Shown: positions 28,448-35,814 of the stretch, piece after piece
Position numbering within the stretch: position 1 is the stretch's first letter
Layout of the letters: each line of letters starts with the position of its first letter
Made by a program: the position numbers and the translations under genes
Source: Streptomyces neyagawaensis
GTDB taxonomy: Bacteria > Actinomycetota > Actinomycetes > Streptomycetales > Streptomycetaceae
DNA length: 64,000 bases
NCBI RefSeq assembly: GCF_023516595.1
Contig: NZ_JAMGBG010000027.1
Coordinates: 124,001-188,000 of the forward strand
Reading direction: 5' to 3'
Notes under the pieces: generated by a model
Told to the model about the DNA's origin: nothing
What the model saw: the letters and a program-made list of their open reading frames with translations, nothing else
Database searches by the model: none

Positions 28448-28897
28448 TCACCGCCGGCCCGCGCCGGCACCGTTGGTGGTGGTGCCGTTGCTGCCGAGTG
28501 CGTCGGTCGTGCCGTTGTCGCTGGTCGTGCCGTTGTCGGTGGTCGTGCCGTTCAGTGCGTCGTCCGCGATGCGTTCGTGGTGCCGGATGACCTCGGCGAT
28601 GATGAAGTTGAGGAGCTTCTCCGCGAACGCCGGGTCCAGCTTGGCACTTTCGGCGAGGCCGCGCAGCCGGTTGATCTGCTGGGCCTCGCGAGCCGGGTCG
28701 GCGGCGGGCAGCTGGTGCGCGGCCTTGAGGTGGCCGACCCGCTGGGTGCACTTGAAGCGCTCGGCGAGCATGTGGACGACGGCGGCGTCGATGTTGTCGA
28801 TGCTGTCCCGCAGCCGGGTCAGCTCCGCCCGCACCTCGGCGTCGACCTCGCCGGCCGCCGCGCCGTTGTTCGCCTCGTTGGTGTCGCTGGTGGTCAT
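28448..28897 (-). CDS. Chorismate mutase (AroQ type) with Asn-Gly-Thr repeat tail
   Basis: About 149 residues. The central 90 (about 20-110) match AroQ-class chorismate mutase: ELTRLRDSIDNIDAAVVHMLAERFKCTQRVG (in part) with the catalytic Arg/Lys (LRDSID, RFKCTQRVGHLKAA) and the third helix FAEKLLNFIIAEVIRHHERIA. It converts chorismate to prephenate for Phe/Tyr. The C-terminus is a low-complexity tail in which NGTT or DNGTT occurs several times, a striking feature not needed for catalysis. ATG 28897 has TAGGGTGA upstream. Divergent from the protease-like gene at 29055. Confidence 0.92.
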   Translation of the reverse strand: MTTSDTNEANNGAAAGEVDAEVRAELTRLRDSIDNIDAAVVHMLAERFKCTQRVGHLKAAHQLPAADPAREAQQINRLRGLAESAKLDPAFAEKLLNFIIAEVIRHHERIADDALNGTTTDNGTTSDNGTTDALGSNGTTTNGAGAGRR

Positions 28898-29054
28898 GGT
28901 CGTCACCCTACGTCGGCCCGGTCCGCCGTCCCACGCCGCGGGCGGTGTGCCCCGAGGGCACAGGGCGGCGGCTTCGGACGCCGCGGACACCGGTCGGCGT
29001 CGGCCCGCACCGGCTTAGAGTGGAACGTGTCGAGGCGTCTTTGGGGGTGCGGAC

Positions 29055-30005
29055 GTGGCGAACGGCGGACCGGTCGAGCACGGATACCCGCACCTGGAGG
29101 TCGTGCGGGCGTCGATCACCGCGCTGTACAAGCGGCTGTCGTACGACACGATCCAGGCGTTCGACACGAGCGTCGTCCCCGTCGACGTGGCGTTCTGCGA
29201 CACCGACGATCTCCATCTGGGCGCCCAGAGGATCGCCCGTGAGCTGGTGCGGCACTTTCGGCTGCCGGAAGCCCGGCTGATCGTCGGCTTCCGGGAGATG
29301 ACCCATGCGGCGAACGTCGAACTGGCCGCCGGGCCCGAGTACTTCGTCGAGCTGAACGACCGCTTCCGCACGCACCGACGGGACATCGGGGCGGCTCTCG
29401 CGCACGAGGTGACGCACGTCTATCTGCACCGGTTGGGGCTGTCGTTCCCCGGTGTCCGCGAGAACGAGATCCTCACGGACACGGCGGCGACGTATCTGGG
29501 GGCGGGCTGGCTGCTGCTCGACGCGTACCGGGAGGACGGGGCCTCGTCGCAGAAGCTGGGGTACCTGACGCCGGAGGAGTTCGGGTACGTGCTGGCCAAG
29601 CGGGCGCGGGTGTTCGGGGAGGACCCGTCGGTGTGGTTCACGAGCGCGCAGGCGTACACGGCGTACATGGAGGGGCGGGGGCGGGCACGGCGGGACGAGG
29701 AGCAGCCGCCGTTGTCCGCGGCGGGGTGGGCGGGGCGGCGCCGGTACGCGCGGGACCGGCGCCGGGCGCGGGAGCCGCGGGAGCCGTGGGCGGGTGGGGT
29801 GGAGCGGGGGGCGCCGTACGTCTTCTCGGCGGAGGGGGCGCCGGGGGCGGGGGCGCGTGCCGCTGGGGGCGGTGGGAGTGGGAGTGGGGGGTTGCGGGTG
29901 TCGTTTCCCTGTCCGACGTGTCATCAGCGGATCCGGGTGCCGGTTCGGGGGCGGGTGCGGGCTCGGTGTGGGTTGTGCCGGACGGTGCTGGAGTGCGACA
30001 CGTAG
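29055..30005 (+). CDS. Putative zinc metallopeptidase-like protein with C-terminal zinc ribbon
   Basis: A 316-residue protein. The middle carries ALAHEVTHVYLHRLGLS (about residue 120), an HExxH motif followed by a third acidic or His candidate in ENEILTDTAATYLGAGW, the layout of zincin-type peptidases. A linker rich in Arg, Gly and Pro (about 200-275) leads to a C-terminal zinc ribbon (FPCPTCHQRIRVP with RCGLCRTVLEC; four Cys in two CxxC pairs). There is no signal or membrane segment. I do not recognise the family with certainty; peptidase activity is inferred from the motif. GTG 29055 is chosen for the GGGGGTG upstream. Divergent from the chorismate mutase gene. Confidence 0.75.
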   Translation: MANGGPVEHGYPHLEVVRASITALYKRLSYDTIQAFDTSVVPVDVAFCDTDDLHLGAQRIARELVRHFRLPEARLIVGFREMTHAANVELAAGPEYFVELNDRFRTHRRDIGAALAHEVTHVYLHRLGLSFPGVRENEILTDTAATYLGAGWLLLDAYREDGASSQKLGYLTPEEFGYVLAKRARVFGEDPSVWFTSAQAYTAYMEGRGRARRDEEQPPLSAAGWAGRRRYARDRRRAREPREPWAGGVERGAPYVFSAEGAPGAGARAAGGGGSGSGGLRVSFPCPTCHQRIRVPVRGRVRARCGLCRTVLECDT

Positions 30006-30080
30006 GTTTTGGGGCCGGGCGCGGTGAGGGGGGTGGGGGCCGCCGGGTGCGTGGGCGGGTGCGGGTGGGTGGGGGTTGGT

Positions 30081-30233
30081 CGCGCGGTTCCCCGCGCCCC
30101 TGGGGAGGTGGGGTGCGGGGATGGTGGGAAGAGTGCCGGTCGCCGGCGGGGCTGCATCCTCTGCGCGTGCGTGGGGGCTGGGCGCGCGGTTCCCCGCGCC
30201 CCTGGGGAGGTGGGGTGCGGGGATGGTGGGAAG
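30081..30233. repeat. Two copies of a hairpin-bearing intergenic repeat
   Basis: A 51-base sequence starting CGCGCGGTTCCCCGCGCCCC occurs at 30081-30131 and again at 30183-30233 (period 102). Each copy has a GCGCGG-TTCC-CCGCGC stem. The same GCGCGGTTCCCCGCGC core is, from memory, a very common Streptomyces intergenic element. It lies in the 265-base gap between convergent genes and probably terminates transcription. Confidence 0.8.
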
Positions 30234-30270
30234 GGTGCGGTTCCCCGCGACCCCGTGAACCCCCGGGGGG

Positions 30271-31182
30271 CTACGTGCCGTAGGTGCGGGCGGGCTGTTG
30301 GGCTTCTGCCAGGAGTTTCAGGGTGGCCTCGCCTGCTTCCCCCGGGGTCCAGCGGGAAGGGCGGGTGGCTGTGGGGCCGGGGTGCCAGCCCTCCATGACC
30401 GTGATGCGACCGCCCTCCGTCTCGAAGACGCGGCCGGTGACTCCGGTGCACGCGGCGGAGCCCAGCCAGACCACCAACGGGGAGACGTTCTCCGGGGCCA
30501 TCGCGTCGAAGCCGGTGCCGGGCGCGGCCATCGTCTCGGCGAAGACCCGCTCGGTCATCCTCGTGCGGGCCGCGGGGGCGATCGCGTTGACGAGGACGCC
30601 GTAGCGGCCCAGTTCCGCCGCCGCGACCAGCGTGAGGCCGACGATGCCCGCCTTGGCCGCGCTGTAGTTGCCCTGGCCGGCCGAGCCCAGGAGGCCGGCG
30701 CCGCTGCTCGTGTTGATGACGCGCGCCTCGGGGCGGCGGCCCTCCTTCGCCTCGGCGCGCCAGTGCAGGGCGGCGTGCTTCAGCGGGAGGAAGTGGCCCT
30801 TGAGGTGGACGCGGAGGACGGCGTCCCAGTCGTCCTCGTCGAGGTTGACGAGCATCCGGTCGCGCAGGAATCCGGCGTTGTTGACCAGGGTGTCGAGGCG
30901 TCCGTACGTGTCGAGCGCGGTGCGGACGAGGGACGCGGCGCCGTCGGTCGTGGCGACGTCCCCGCCGTGGGCGACCGCCTCCCCTCCGGCGGCGCGGATC
31001 TCGTCGACGACCCGGGCGGCGGGGCTGTCGGGGTCCGGGGTGCCGTCCAGTCCCACGCCGAGGTCGTTGACGACGACATGGGCGCCCTCCGCGGCGTACG
31101 CGAGGGCGTGTGCGCGCCCCAGTCCGCGCCCCGCGCCGGTCACGATCACCACGCGCTCCTCGCACAGTCGCCGTCCACTCAT
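30271..31182 (-). CDS. SDR family oxidoreductase of the steroid ring C/D cluster (Rv3548c-like position)
   Basis: A 303-residue classical short-chain dehydrogenase. The NAD(P) motif is TGAGRGLGRAHALAYAAEGA; NNAGFLRDRML follows; the catalytic Ser is in INTSSGAGLLGSAGQGNYSAAKAG, with Tyr and Lys as YSAAK. The long form with RDRML resembles the 17-beta-hydroxysteroid/multifunctional beta-oxidation dehydrogenase group. The gene order SDR-SDR-divergent-echA20-ipdABC mirrors Rv3548c-Rv3553 of M. tuberculosis, so a role with steroid-derived CoA thioesters is likely; its exact reaction is not known to me. It overlaps the upstream SDR by 4 bases. Confidence 0.9.
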   Translation of the reverse strand: MSGRRLCEERVVIVTGAGRGLGRAHALAYAAEGAHVVVNDLGVGLDGTPDPDSPAARVVDEIRAAGGEAVAHGGDVATTDGAASLVRTALDTYGRLDTLVNNAGFLRDRMLVNLDEDDWDAVLRVHLKGHFLPLKHAALHWRAEAKEGRRPEARVINTSSGAGLLGSAGQGNYSAAKAGIVGLTLVAAAELGRYGVLVNAIAPAARTRMTERVFAETMAAPGTGFDAMAPENVSPLVVWLGSAACTGVTGRVFETEGGRITVMEGWHPGPTATRPSRWTPGEAGEATLKLLAEAQQPARTYGT

Positions 31183-32003
31183 CGTCCGCCTCCTCGGGTT
31201 CCGTCACTGTCGTTGTCGCCCCCGGCGTCCCGGTCCGGTGTCGCCGCCGTCAGGAACGCCGGGCGCTCCCCGCCGCCGTGGACCAGCAGGGACGCCCCGG
31301 TGATGTACGCCGCCGCGTCGGACGCGAGGAAGACCGCCGCTCCTCCGACGTCGGAGGGGTCGGCGAGGCGGCCGAGGGGGACCGTGCGGGCGACGGCGGC
31401 GACTCCGTGCTCGTCGCCGTAGTGGAGGTGGGACAGCTCCGTACGGACCATGCCGAGGACGAGCGTGTTGACGCGGATGTCGGGGGCCCACTCCACGGCC
31501 ATGGAGCGGGCAAGGTGTTCCAGGCCGGCCTTGGCGGCGCCGTACGCGGCGGAGCCGGGCGAGGGGCGGCTGCCGCTGACGCTGCCGATCATCACGATCG
31601 AGCCCCGTGACCGCCTCAGCTGCGCGTGGGCGGCGAGGGACACCGTCAGGGGCGCGGTGAGGTTGAGGTCGATGACGCGGGCGTGCCGGCGGGCGGCGGT
31701 GGCAGCGCCGGGGTCGGTGGCAGCTCCGGGGTCGGTGCCGGTGCCGGTGAGTGGGCGGTAGGGCGTGCCGCCCGCGTTGTTGACGAGGACGTCGACGCGG
31801 GGCAGGCCGTCGAAGAGGGCCTGGACGGCGTCCGGGTCACGGACGTCCACCGGTAGGAACTCGGCGCCCTTGAGCGGTGTGTCGGGTGGGCGGCGGGCGC
31901 AGATCACGACGTCGGCGCCCGCCTCGGCGAAGGCGTGGGCGATGCCGGCGCCGACGCCGCGTGTGCCGCCGGTGACGACGGCGAGCTTCCCGTTGAGCTC
32001 CAT
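31179..32003 (-). CDS. SDR family oxidoreductase of the steroid ring C/D cluster (Rv3549c-like position)
   Basis: A 274-residue short-chain dehydrogenase: cofactor motif VVTGGTRGVGAGIAHAFAEAG, NNAGGTPYRPL, catalytic Ser in SIVMIGSVSGSRPSPGSAAYGAAKAG (in part; YGAAK). A low-complexity insertion with a duplicated GAATDPGAAT-type peptide lies between the NNAG motif and the next helix, in line with a DNA repeat at 31690-31745. It is the first gene of the leftward operon controlled by the palindrome at 32009-32046 and is coupled by a 4-base overlap to the second SDR. Confidence 0.9.
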   Translation of the reverse strand: MELNGKLAVVTGGTRGVGAGIAHAFAEAGADVVICARRPPDTPLKGAEFLPVDVRDPDAVQALFDGLPRVDVLVNNAGGTPYRPLTGTGTDPGAATDPGAATAARRHARVIDLNLTAPLTVSLAAHAQLRRSRGSIVMIGSVSGSRPSPGSAAYGAAKAGLEHLARSMAVEWAPDIRVNTLVLGMVRTELSHLHYGDEHGVAAVARTVPLGRLADPSDVGGAAVFLASDAAAYITGASLLVHGGGERPAFLTAATPDRDAGGDNDSDGTRGGGR

Positions 32004-32008
32004 CCGCT

Positions 32009-32046
32009 GCTACCTTCCACCAAACAAACGTTAGGTGGAAGGTAGC
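32009..32046. promoter_or_regulatory. Operator palindrome between the divergent SDR and echA20 genes (KstR2-like)
   Basis: A 38-base palindrome: GCTACCTTCCACC (32009-32021) and its exact complement (32034-32046), around a core CCAAACAAACGTTAGG (32020-32035). The same core pattern, CCAAAC-N4-GTTAGG, recurs at 44369-44384 in the other divergent promoter of this gene set. It is probably the site of the TetR protein encoded at 42934-43557. Its position fits repression of both operons. Confidence 0.85.
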
Positions 32047-32056
32047 TGATGCTCCC

Positions 32057-32827
32057 ATGGGTGTCTCCACCTCGTCCCCGGAAAAGGGGACGGTTCTCGT
32101 CACGGTCGATTTCCCTCCGGTGAACGCCCTGCCGGTGCGGGGGTGGTTCGAGCTGGCCGACGCGGTGCGCGCGGCGGGGCGTGATCCGGCGGTCGGGTGT
32201 GTGGTGCTCGCGGCGGAGGGACGCGGGTTCAACGCGGGCGTCGACATCAAGGAGATCCAGGCGGCGGGGCAGCGCGCGCTGATCGGCGCCAACCAGGGCT
32301 GCGCGGAGGCCTTCGCGGCGGTGTACGAGTGCGAGGTGCCCGTGGTGGCGGCGGTGCAGGGGTTCTGCCTGGGCGGCGGGATCGGTCTGGTCGGGAACGC
32401 GGACGCGATCGTGGCGAGCGAGGACGCGACGTTCGGTCTGCCCGAGCTGGACCGGGGGGCGCTCGGGGCGGCGACGCATCTGGCGCGGCTGGTGCCGCAG
32501 CACCTGATGCGGGCGCTGTACTACACCTCGCGCACGGCGACCGCGGCCGAGCTGCGGGCGCACGGCTCGGTGTGGCGGGTGGTGCCGCGGGACGAACTGC
32601 GCGCCGCCACGCTGGAGTTGGCGGCGGAGATCGCCGCGAAGGACGGGCGGCTGATCCGGCTGGCCAAGGCCGCCATCAACGGCATCGACCCCGTCGACGT
32701 ACGGCGCAGCTACCGCTTCGAGCAGGGCTTCACCTTCGAGGCGAACCTCAGCGGGGTCGCCGACGAGATCCGCGGCACATTCGGCAGGGAAGGCAGGAAG
32801 GGCAGGGAGGTGGGCGCGGATGAGTGA
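32057..32827 (+). CDS. echA20: Enoyl-CoA hydratase/isomerase family ring-opening hydrolase EchA20
   Basis: A 256-residue crotonase-fold protein. It has the oxyanion-hole segments GRGFNAGVDIKEI (about residue 55) and GFCLGGGIGLVGNADAIVAS (about residue 100), and FGLPELDRGALGAATHLARLVP. In M. tuberculosis EchA20 opens ring D of the steroid intermediate HIEC-CoA. The identification rests on family plus synteny: it is followed by ipdA, ipdB and ipdC in the same order. Start ATG 32057, eleven bases after the operator palindrome. It overlaps ipdA by 8 bases. Confidence 0.88.
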   Translation: MGVSTSSPEKGTVLVTVDFPPVNALPVRGWFELADAVRAAGRDPAVGCVVLAAEGRGFNAGVDIKEIQAAGQRALIGANQGCAEAFAAVYECEVPVVAAVQGFCLGGGIGLVGNADAIVASEDATFGLPELDRGALGAATHLARLVPQHLMRALYYTSRTATAAELRAHGSVWRVVPRDELRAATLELAAEIAAKDGRLIRLAKAAINGIDPVDVRRSYRFEQGFTFEANLSGVADEIRGTFGREGRKGREVGADE

Positions 32828-33668
32828 CAAGACCATGACCGCCGAGGAGGCCGTGGCGCGGTTGGAGAGCGGGATGACCCTGGGCATCGGCGGCTGGGGC
32901 TCCCGGCGCAAGCCGATGGCCCTGGTGAGAGCGCTGCTCCGTACGGAGATCACTGATCTCACCGTCGTGTCGTACGGCGGCCCGGACGTGGGGATGCTCG
33001 CCGCCGCCGGACGGATCCGGAAACTGGTCGCCGCGTTCGCCACCCTCGACTCGATCCCTCTGGAGCCGCATTTCCGCGCGGCGCGCGAACGCGGGGCGTT
33101 CGAGTTGATGGAGGTCGACGAGGCGATGTTCATGTGGGGTCTGCACGCCGCCGCGAACCGGCTGCCCTTCCTGCCGGTGCGGGCGGGCATCGGCTCGGAC
33201 GTGATGCGGGTCAATCCCTCCCTGCGGACCGTCACCTCGCCCTACGCCGACGGGGAGACGTTCGTCGCCATGCCGGCCCTGCGTATGGATGCCGCGTTCG
33301 TGCACGTCAACCGGGCCGACCGGCTCGGCAACGGTCAGTACCTCGGCCCGGATCCCTACTTCGACGACCTGTTCTGCGAGGCGGCGGACACCGCGTACGT
33401 CTCCTGCGAGCGGATCGTGGACACGGCCGAGCTGACCGAGGAGGCGCCGCCGCAGTCGCTGCTGATCAAGCGACATGTGGTGACCGGGGTGGTGGAAGCA
33501 CCGAACGGGGCGCACTTCACGTCCTGCGCGCCGGACTACGCGCGGGACGAGCCCTTCCAGAAGCGGTACGCGGGCACGGCGTGGCCGGAGTTCGCCGAAC
33601 GGTTCCTCACCGGCGACGAACACGCCTACCAGGCGGCCGTGCGGGCCTGGCGCGAGGAGGAGGCATGA
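32820..33668 (+). CDS. ipdA: CoA-transferase-family ring C hydrolase, alpha subunit IpdA
   Basis: A 282-residue CoA-transferase I subunit. MTLGIGGWGSRRKPMALVRALLR at the N-terminus (in part) and TVVSYGGPDVGML closely match my memory of M. tuberculosis IpdA (Rv3551). LPFLPVRAGIGSDV, DAAFVHVNRADRLGNGQYLGPDPYFDDL and GVVEAPNGAHFTSCAPDYARDE also agree. IpdAB is a hydrolase, not a transferase, that opens ring C of COCHEA-CoA. It forms a heterodimer with the next gene product, with which it overlaps by 4 bases. Confidence 0.93.
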   Translation: MSDKTMTAEEAVARLESGMTLGIGGWGSRRKPMALVRALLRTEITDLTVVSYGGPDVGMLAAAGRIRKLVAAFATLDSIPLEPHFRAARERGAFELMEVDEAMFMWGLHAAANRLPFLPVRAGIGSDVMRVNPSLRTVTSPYADGETFVAMPALRMDAAFVHVNRADRLGNGQYLGPDPYFDDLFCEAADTAYVSCERIVDTAELTEEAPPQSLLIKRHVVTGVVEAPNGAHFTSCAPDYARDEPFQKRYAGTAWPEFAERFLTGDEHAYQAAVRAWREEEA

Positions 33669-34411
33669 GCGGAGACGGTAGGGGCGGGGCGACCCGCGCC
33701 GAGTACTGCGTGATCGCGTGTGCCGAGGCATGGCGCGGGGCCGGGGAGATCCTCGCCAGCCCCATGGGGCTCGTCCCGTCGCTGGGCGCACGCCTCGCCC
33801 GGCGAACGTTCGCCCCGGATCTGCTGCTCACCGACGGGGAGGCGCTGCTCGTCGGCCCGGACGGCACCGTCGAGGGGTGGCTGCCCTACCGGCAGCACCT
33901 GGCCCTGGTCACCGGTGGCCGACGGCACGTGATGATGGGCGCGAGCCAGATCGACCGGTACGGCAACCAGAACATCTCCTGCGTCGGTGACTGGTCCCTC
34001 CCCCGGCGTCAGCTCCTCGGGGTGCGGGGCGCGCCGGTCAACACGTTGAACAACGCGACGAGTTACTGGGTGCCCCGGCACTCCCGGCGGGTGTTCGTGG
34101 CGAAGGTCGACATGGTGTGCGGGGTGGGGTACGACCGCGCCGCCGCGCATCCCGGGACGGCCCGCTTCCACCGGCTCCCCCGCGTCGTGTCCGACCTCGG
34201 GGTGTTCGACTTCGCCACCCCGGACCGCTCGATGCGGCTGGCCTCGCTGCACCCGGGGGTCACCGTCGAGCAGGTCGAGGAGGCCACCGGGTTCGCGCTG
34301 GCCGTACCGGAGGAGGTGCCGTACACACGGGAGCCGTCGGTTGAGGAGCTGCGGTTGATCCGTGAGGTGCTCGATCCGGGGAACGCCCGCGCACGGGAGG
34401 TCCAGGGGTGA
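33665..34411 (+). CDS. ipdB: CoA-transferase-family ring C hydrolase, beta subunit IpdB
   Basis: A 248-residue CoA-transferase I beta-type subunit: EILASPMGLVPSLGARLARRTFAPDLLLTDGEALL (in part), VMMGASQIDRYGNQNISCVG, LLGVRGAPVNTLNNATSYWV and VSDLGVFDFATPDRSMRLASLHPGVT match IpdB. It completes the IpdAB heterodimer. The start ATG 33665 lies in the ipdA stop (ATGA), and the stop overlaps the ipdC GTG, so the three are translationally coupled. Confidence 0.93.
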   Translation: MSGDGRGGATRAEYCVIACAEAWRGAGEILASPMGLVPSLGARLARRTFAPDLLLTDGEALLVGPDGTVEGWLPYRQHLALVTGGRRHVMMGASQIDRYGNQNISCVGDWSLPRRQLLGVRGAPVNTLNNATSYWVPRHSRRVFVAKVDMVCGVGYDRAAAHPGTARFHRLPRVVSDLGVFDFATPDRSMRLASLHPGVTVEQVEEATGFALAVPEEVPYTREPSVEELRLIREVLDPGNARAREVQG

Positions 34412-35478
34412 TGGACACCGCCCTCACGCGGCTCGTGGGCGTCCGCCATCCGATCGTGCAGACCGGGATGGGCTGGGTCGCCGGCCCCCGCCTGGTGTCC
34501 GCCACGGCCGAGGCGGGCGCCCTCGGCATCCTGGCGTCCGCGACGATGAGCCCGCAGCGGCTCCGGGACGCCGTACGGGAGGTGCGGTCCCGCACGGACG
34601 CGCCGTTCGGGGTGAATCTGCGGGCCGACGCCGGGGACGCGCGGGAACGGGTGCGGATCATCGTCGAGGAGGGCGTCCGGGTGGCGTCGTTCGCGCTCGC
34701 GCCGTCCAGGGAGCTGATCGCCGAGTTGAAGGACGCGGGGGTGGTCGTCATCCCGTCCGTGGGGGCCCGGCGGCATGCCGAGAAGGTGGCGGCGTGGGGT
34801 GCGGACGCGGTCGTCGTGCAGGGCGGGGAGGGCGGCGGGCACACCGGTGACGTGGCGACGACCGTGCTCCTGCCGCAGGTCGTGGACGCGGTGGGCATCC
34901 CCGTCGTCGCCGCGGGCGGCTTCCACGACGGGCGGGGGCTGGTCGCCGCGCTCGCTTACGGGGCGGCCGGTGTCGCGATGGGCACACGGTTCCTGCTGAC
35001 GTCGGACTCGACGGTGCCCGACGCGGTCAAGGCGCGCTATCTCGCGGCTACCGTCAAGGACGTCACCGTCACCAGGGCCGTGGACGGGCTGCCGCACCGC
35101 ATGCTCCGCACGGAGTTCGTGGACGCCCTGGAGAGGTCCGGCCGCGTCCGCGCCCTGCTGCACGCGGCGCGCCACGCGGCCGGCTTCCGCCGGATCTCGG
35201 GGCTCACCTGGCGCGGCATGATCCGGGACGGGCTCGCGATGAAGCACGGCAAGGACCTCACATGGAGCCAGGTCCTGCTAGCCGCCAACACCCCGATGCT
35301 CTTGAGGTCCGCGATGGTCGACGGCCGCACGGACGTCGGCGTCATGGCCTCCGGCCAGATCACCGGAGTCATCGACGACCTGCCGTCCTGCGAGGAGCTG
35401 GTGGCCCGGATCATGAAGGAGGCGGAGGAGACGATGACGAGGCTGACGGCACCGGGGCGACTCGCCCCCGAGAGCTGA
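34408..35478 (+). CDS. ipdC: IpdC-type flavin reductase (nitronate monooxygenase family)
   Basis: A 356-residue NMO/2-nitropropane-dioxygenase-like TIM-barrel flavoprotein. It shows VRHPIVQTGMGWVAGPRLVSATAEAGALG (in part), FGVNLRAD, VQGGEGGGHTGDVATTVLLPQVVDAVGIPVVAAGG (FMN site, in part) and GVAMGTRFLLT. In the mycobacterial pathway IpdC makes the ring C double bond before EchA20. GTG 34408 gives a 4-base overlap with ipdB and good spacing from GGGAGG; ATG 34411 is an alternative. It is the last gene before the foreign DNA; no terminator is obvious after it. Confidence 0.9.
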   Translation: MMDTALTRLVGVRHPIVQTGMGWVAGPRLVSATAEAGALGILASATMSPQRLRDAVREVRSRTDAPFGVNLRADAGDARERVRIIVEEGVRVASFALAPSRELIAELKDAGVVVIPSVGARRHAEKVAAWGADAVVVQGGEGGGHTGDVATTVLLPQVVDAVGIPVVAAGGFHDGRGLVAALAYGAAGVAMGTRFLLTSDSTVPDAVKARYLAATVKDVTVTRAVDGLPHRMLRTEFVDALERSGRVRALLHAARHAAGFRRISGLTWRGMIRDGLAMKHGKDLTWSQVLLAANTPMLLRSAMVDGRTDVGVMASGQITGVIDDLPSCEELVARIMKEAEETMTRLTAPGRLAPES

Positions 35479-35504
35479 CGGCGCCCCGGAGCCCACCGGC
35501 CACC

Positions 35505-35810
35505 CCCCGGTGCCAGGCGACTGGAAGCCGCCCGCCCCTCGACCGCGGACCACCGGCCACCGGCACACCCCCGCCTCGGCTCCACCCGGCCACGGGCCGC
35601 CGGGCCAGCGGACCACGGACCGCCGGGGCACCGGACCACGGGCCGCCAGGCCACCAGGCATCGGGAGCACGGGCCCGCCGGGCCACCGGACCACGGGCTG
35701 CCAGGCCGCCAGGCAACAAGCCACCGGACCACAAACCGCCGGGCTGCCGGGCTGCCGGGCTGCCGGGCCACCAGCCGCCGGGCGACGGGCGACAGGCGAC
35801 GGGAGTCCTG
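35505..35810. repeat. GC-rich low-complexity tract (GGCCACCGGACCACGGGC type)
   Basis: About 300 bases of degenerate short repeats built from CCACGGGCCGCC, GGCCACCGGACCACGG and GGGCTGCC (three perfect GCCGGGCTGCC steps near 35740-35765). The 17-mer CCACGGGCCGCCAGGCC at 35636-35652 is repeated exactly at 41654-41670, the far side of the foreign segment. No protein frame is credible. Confidence 0.75.
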
Positions 35811-35814
35811 TGCC

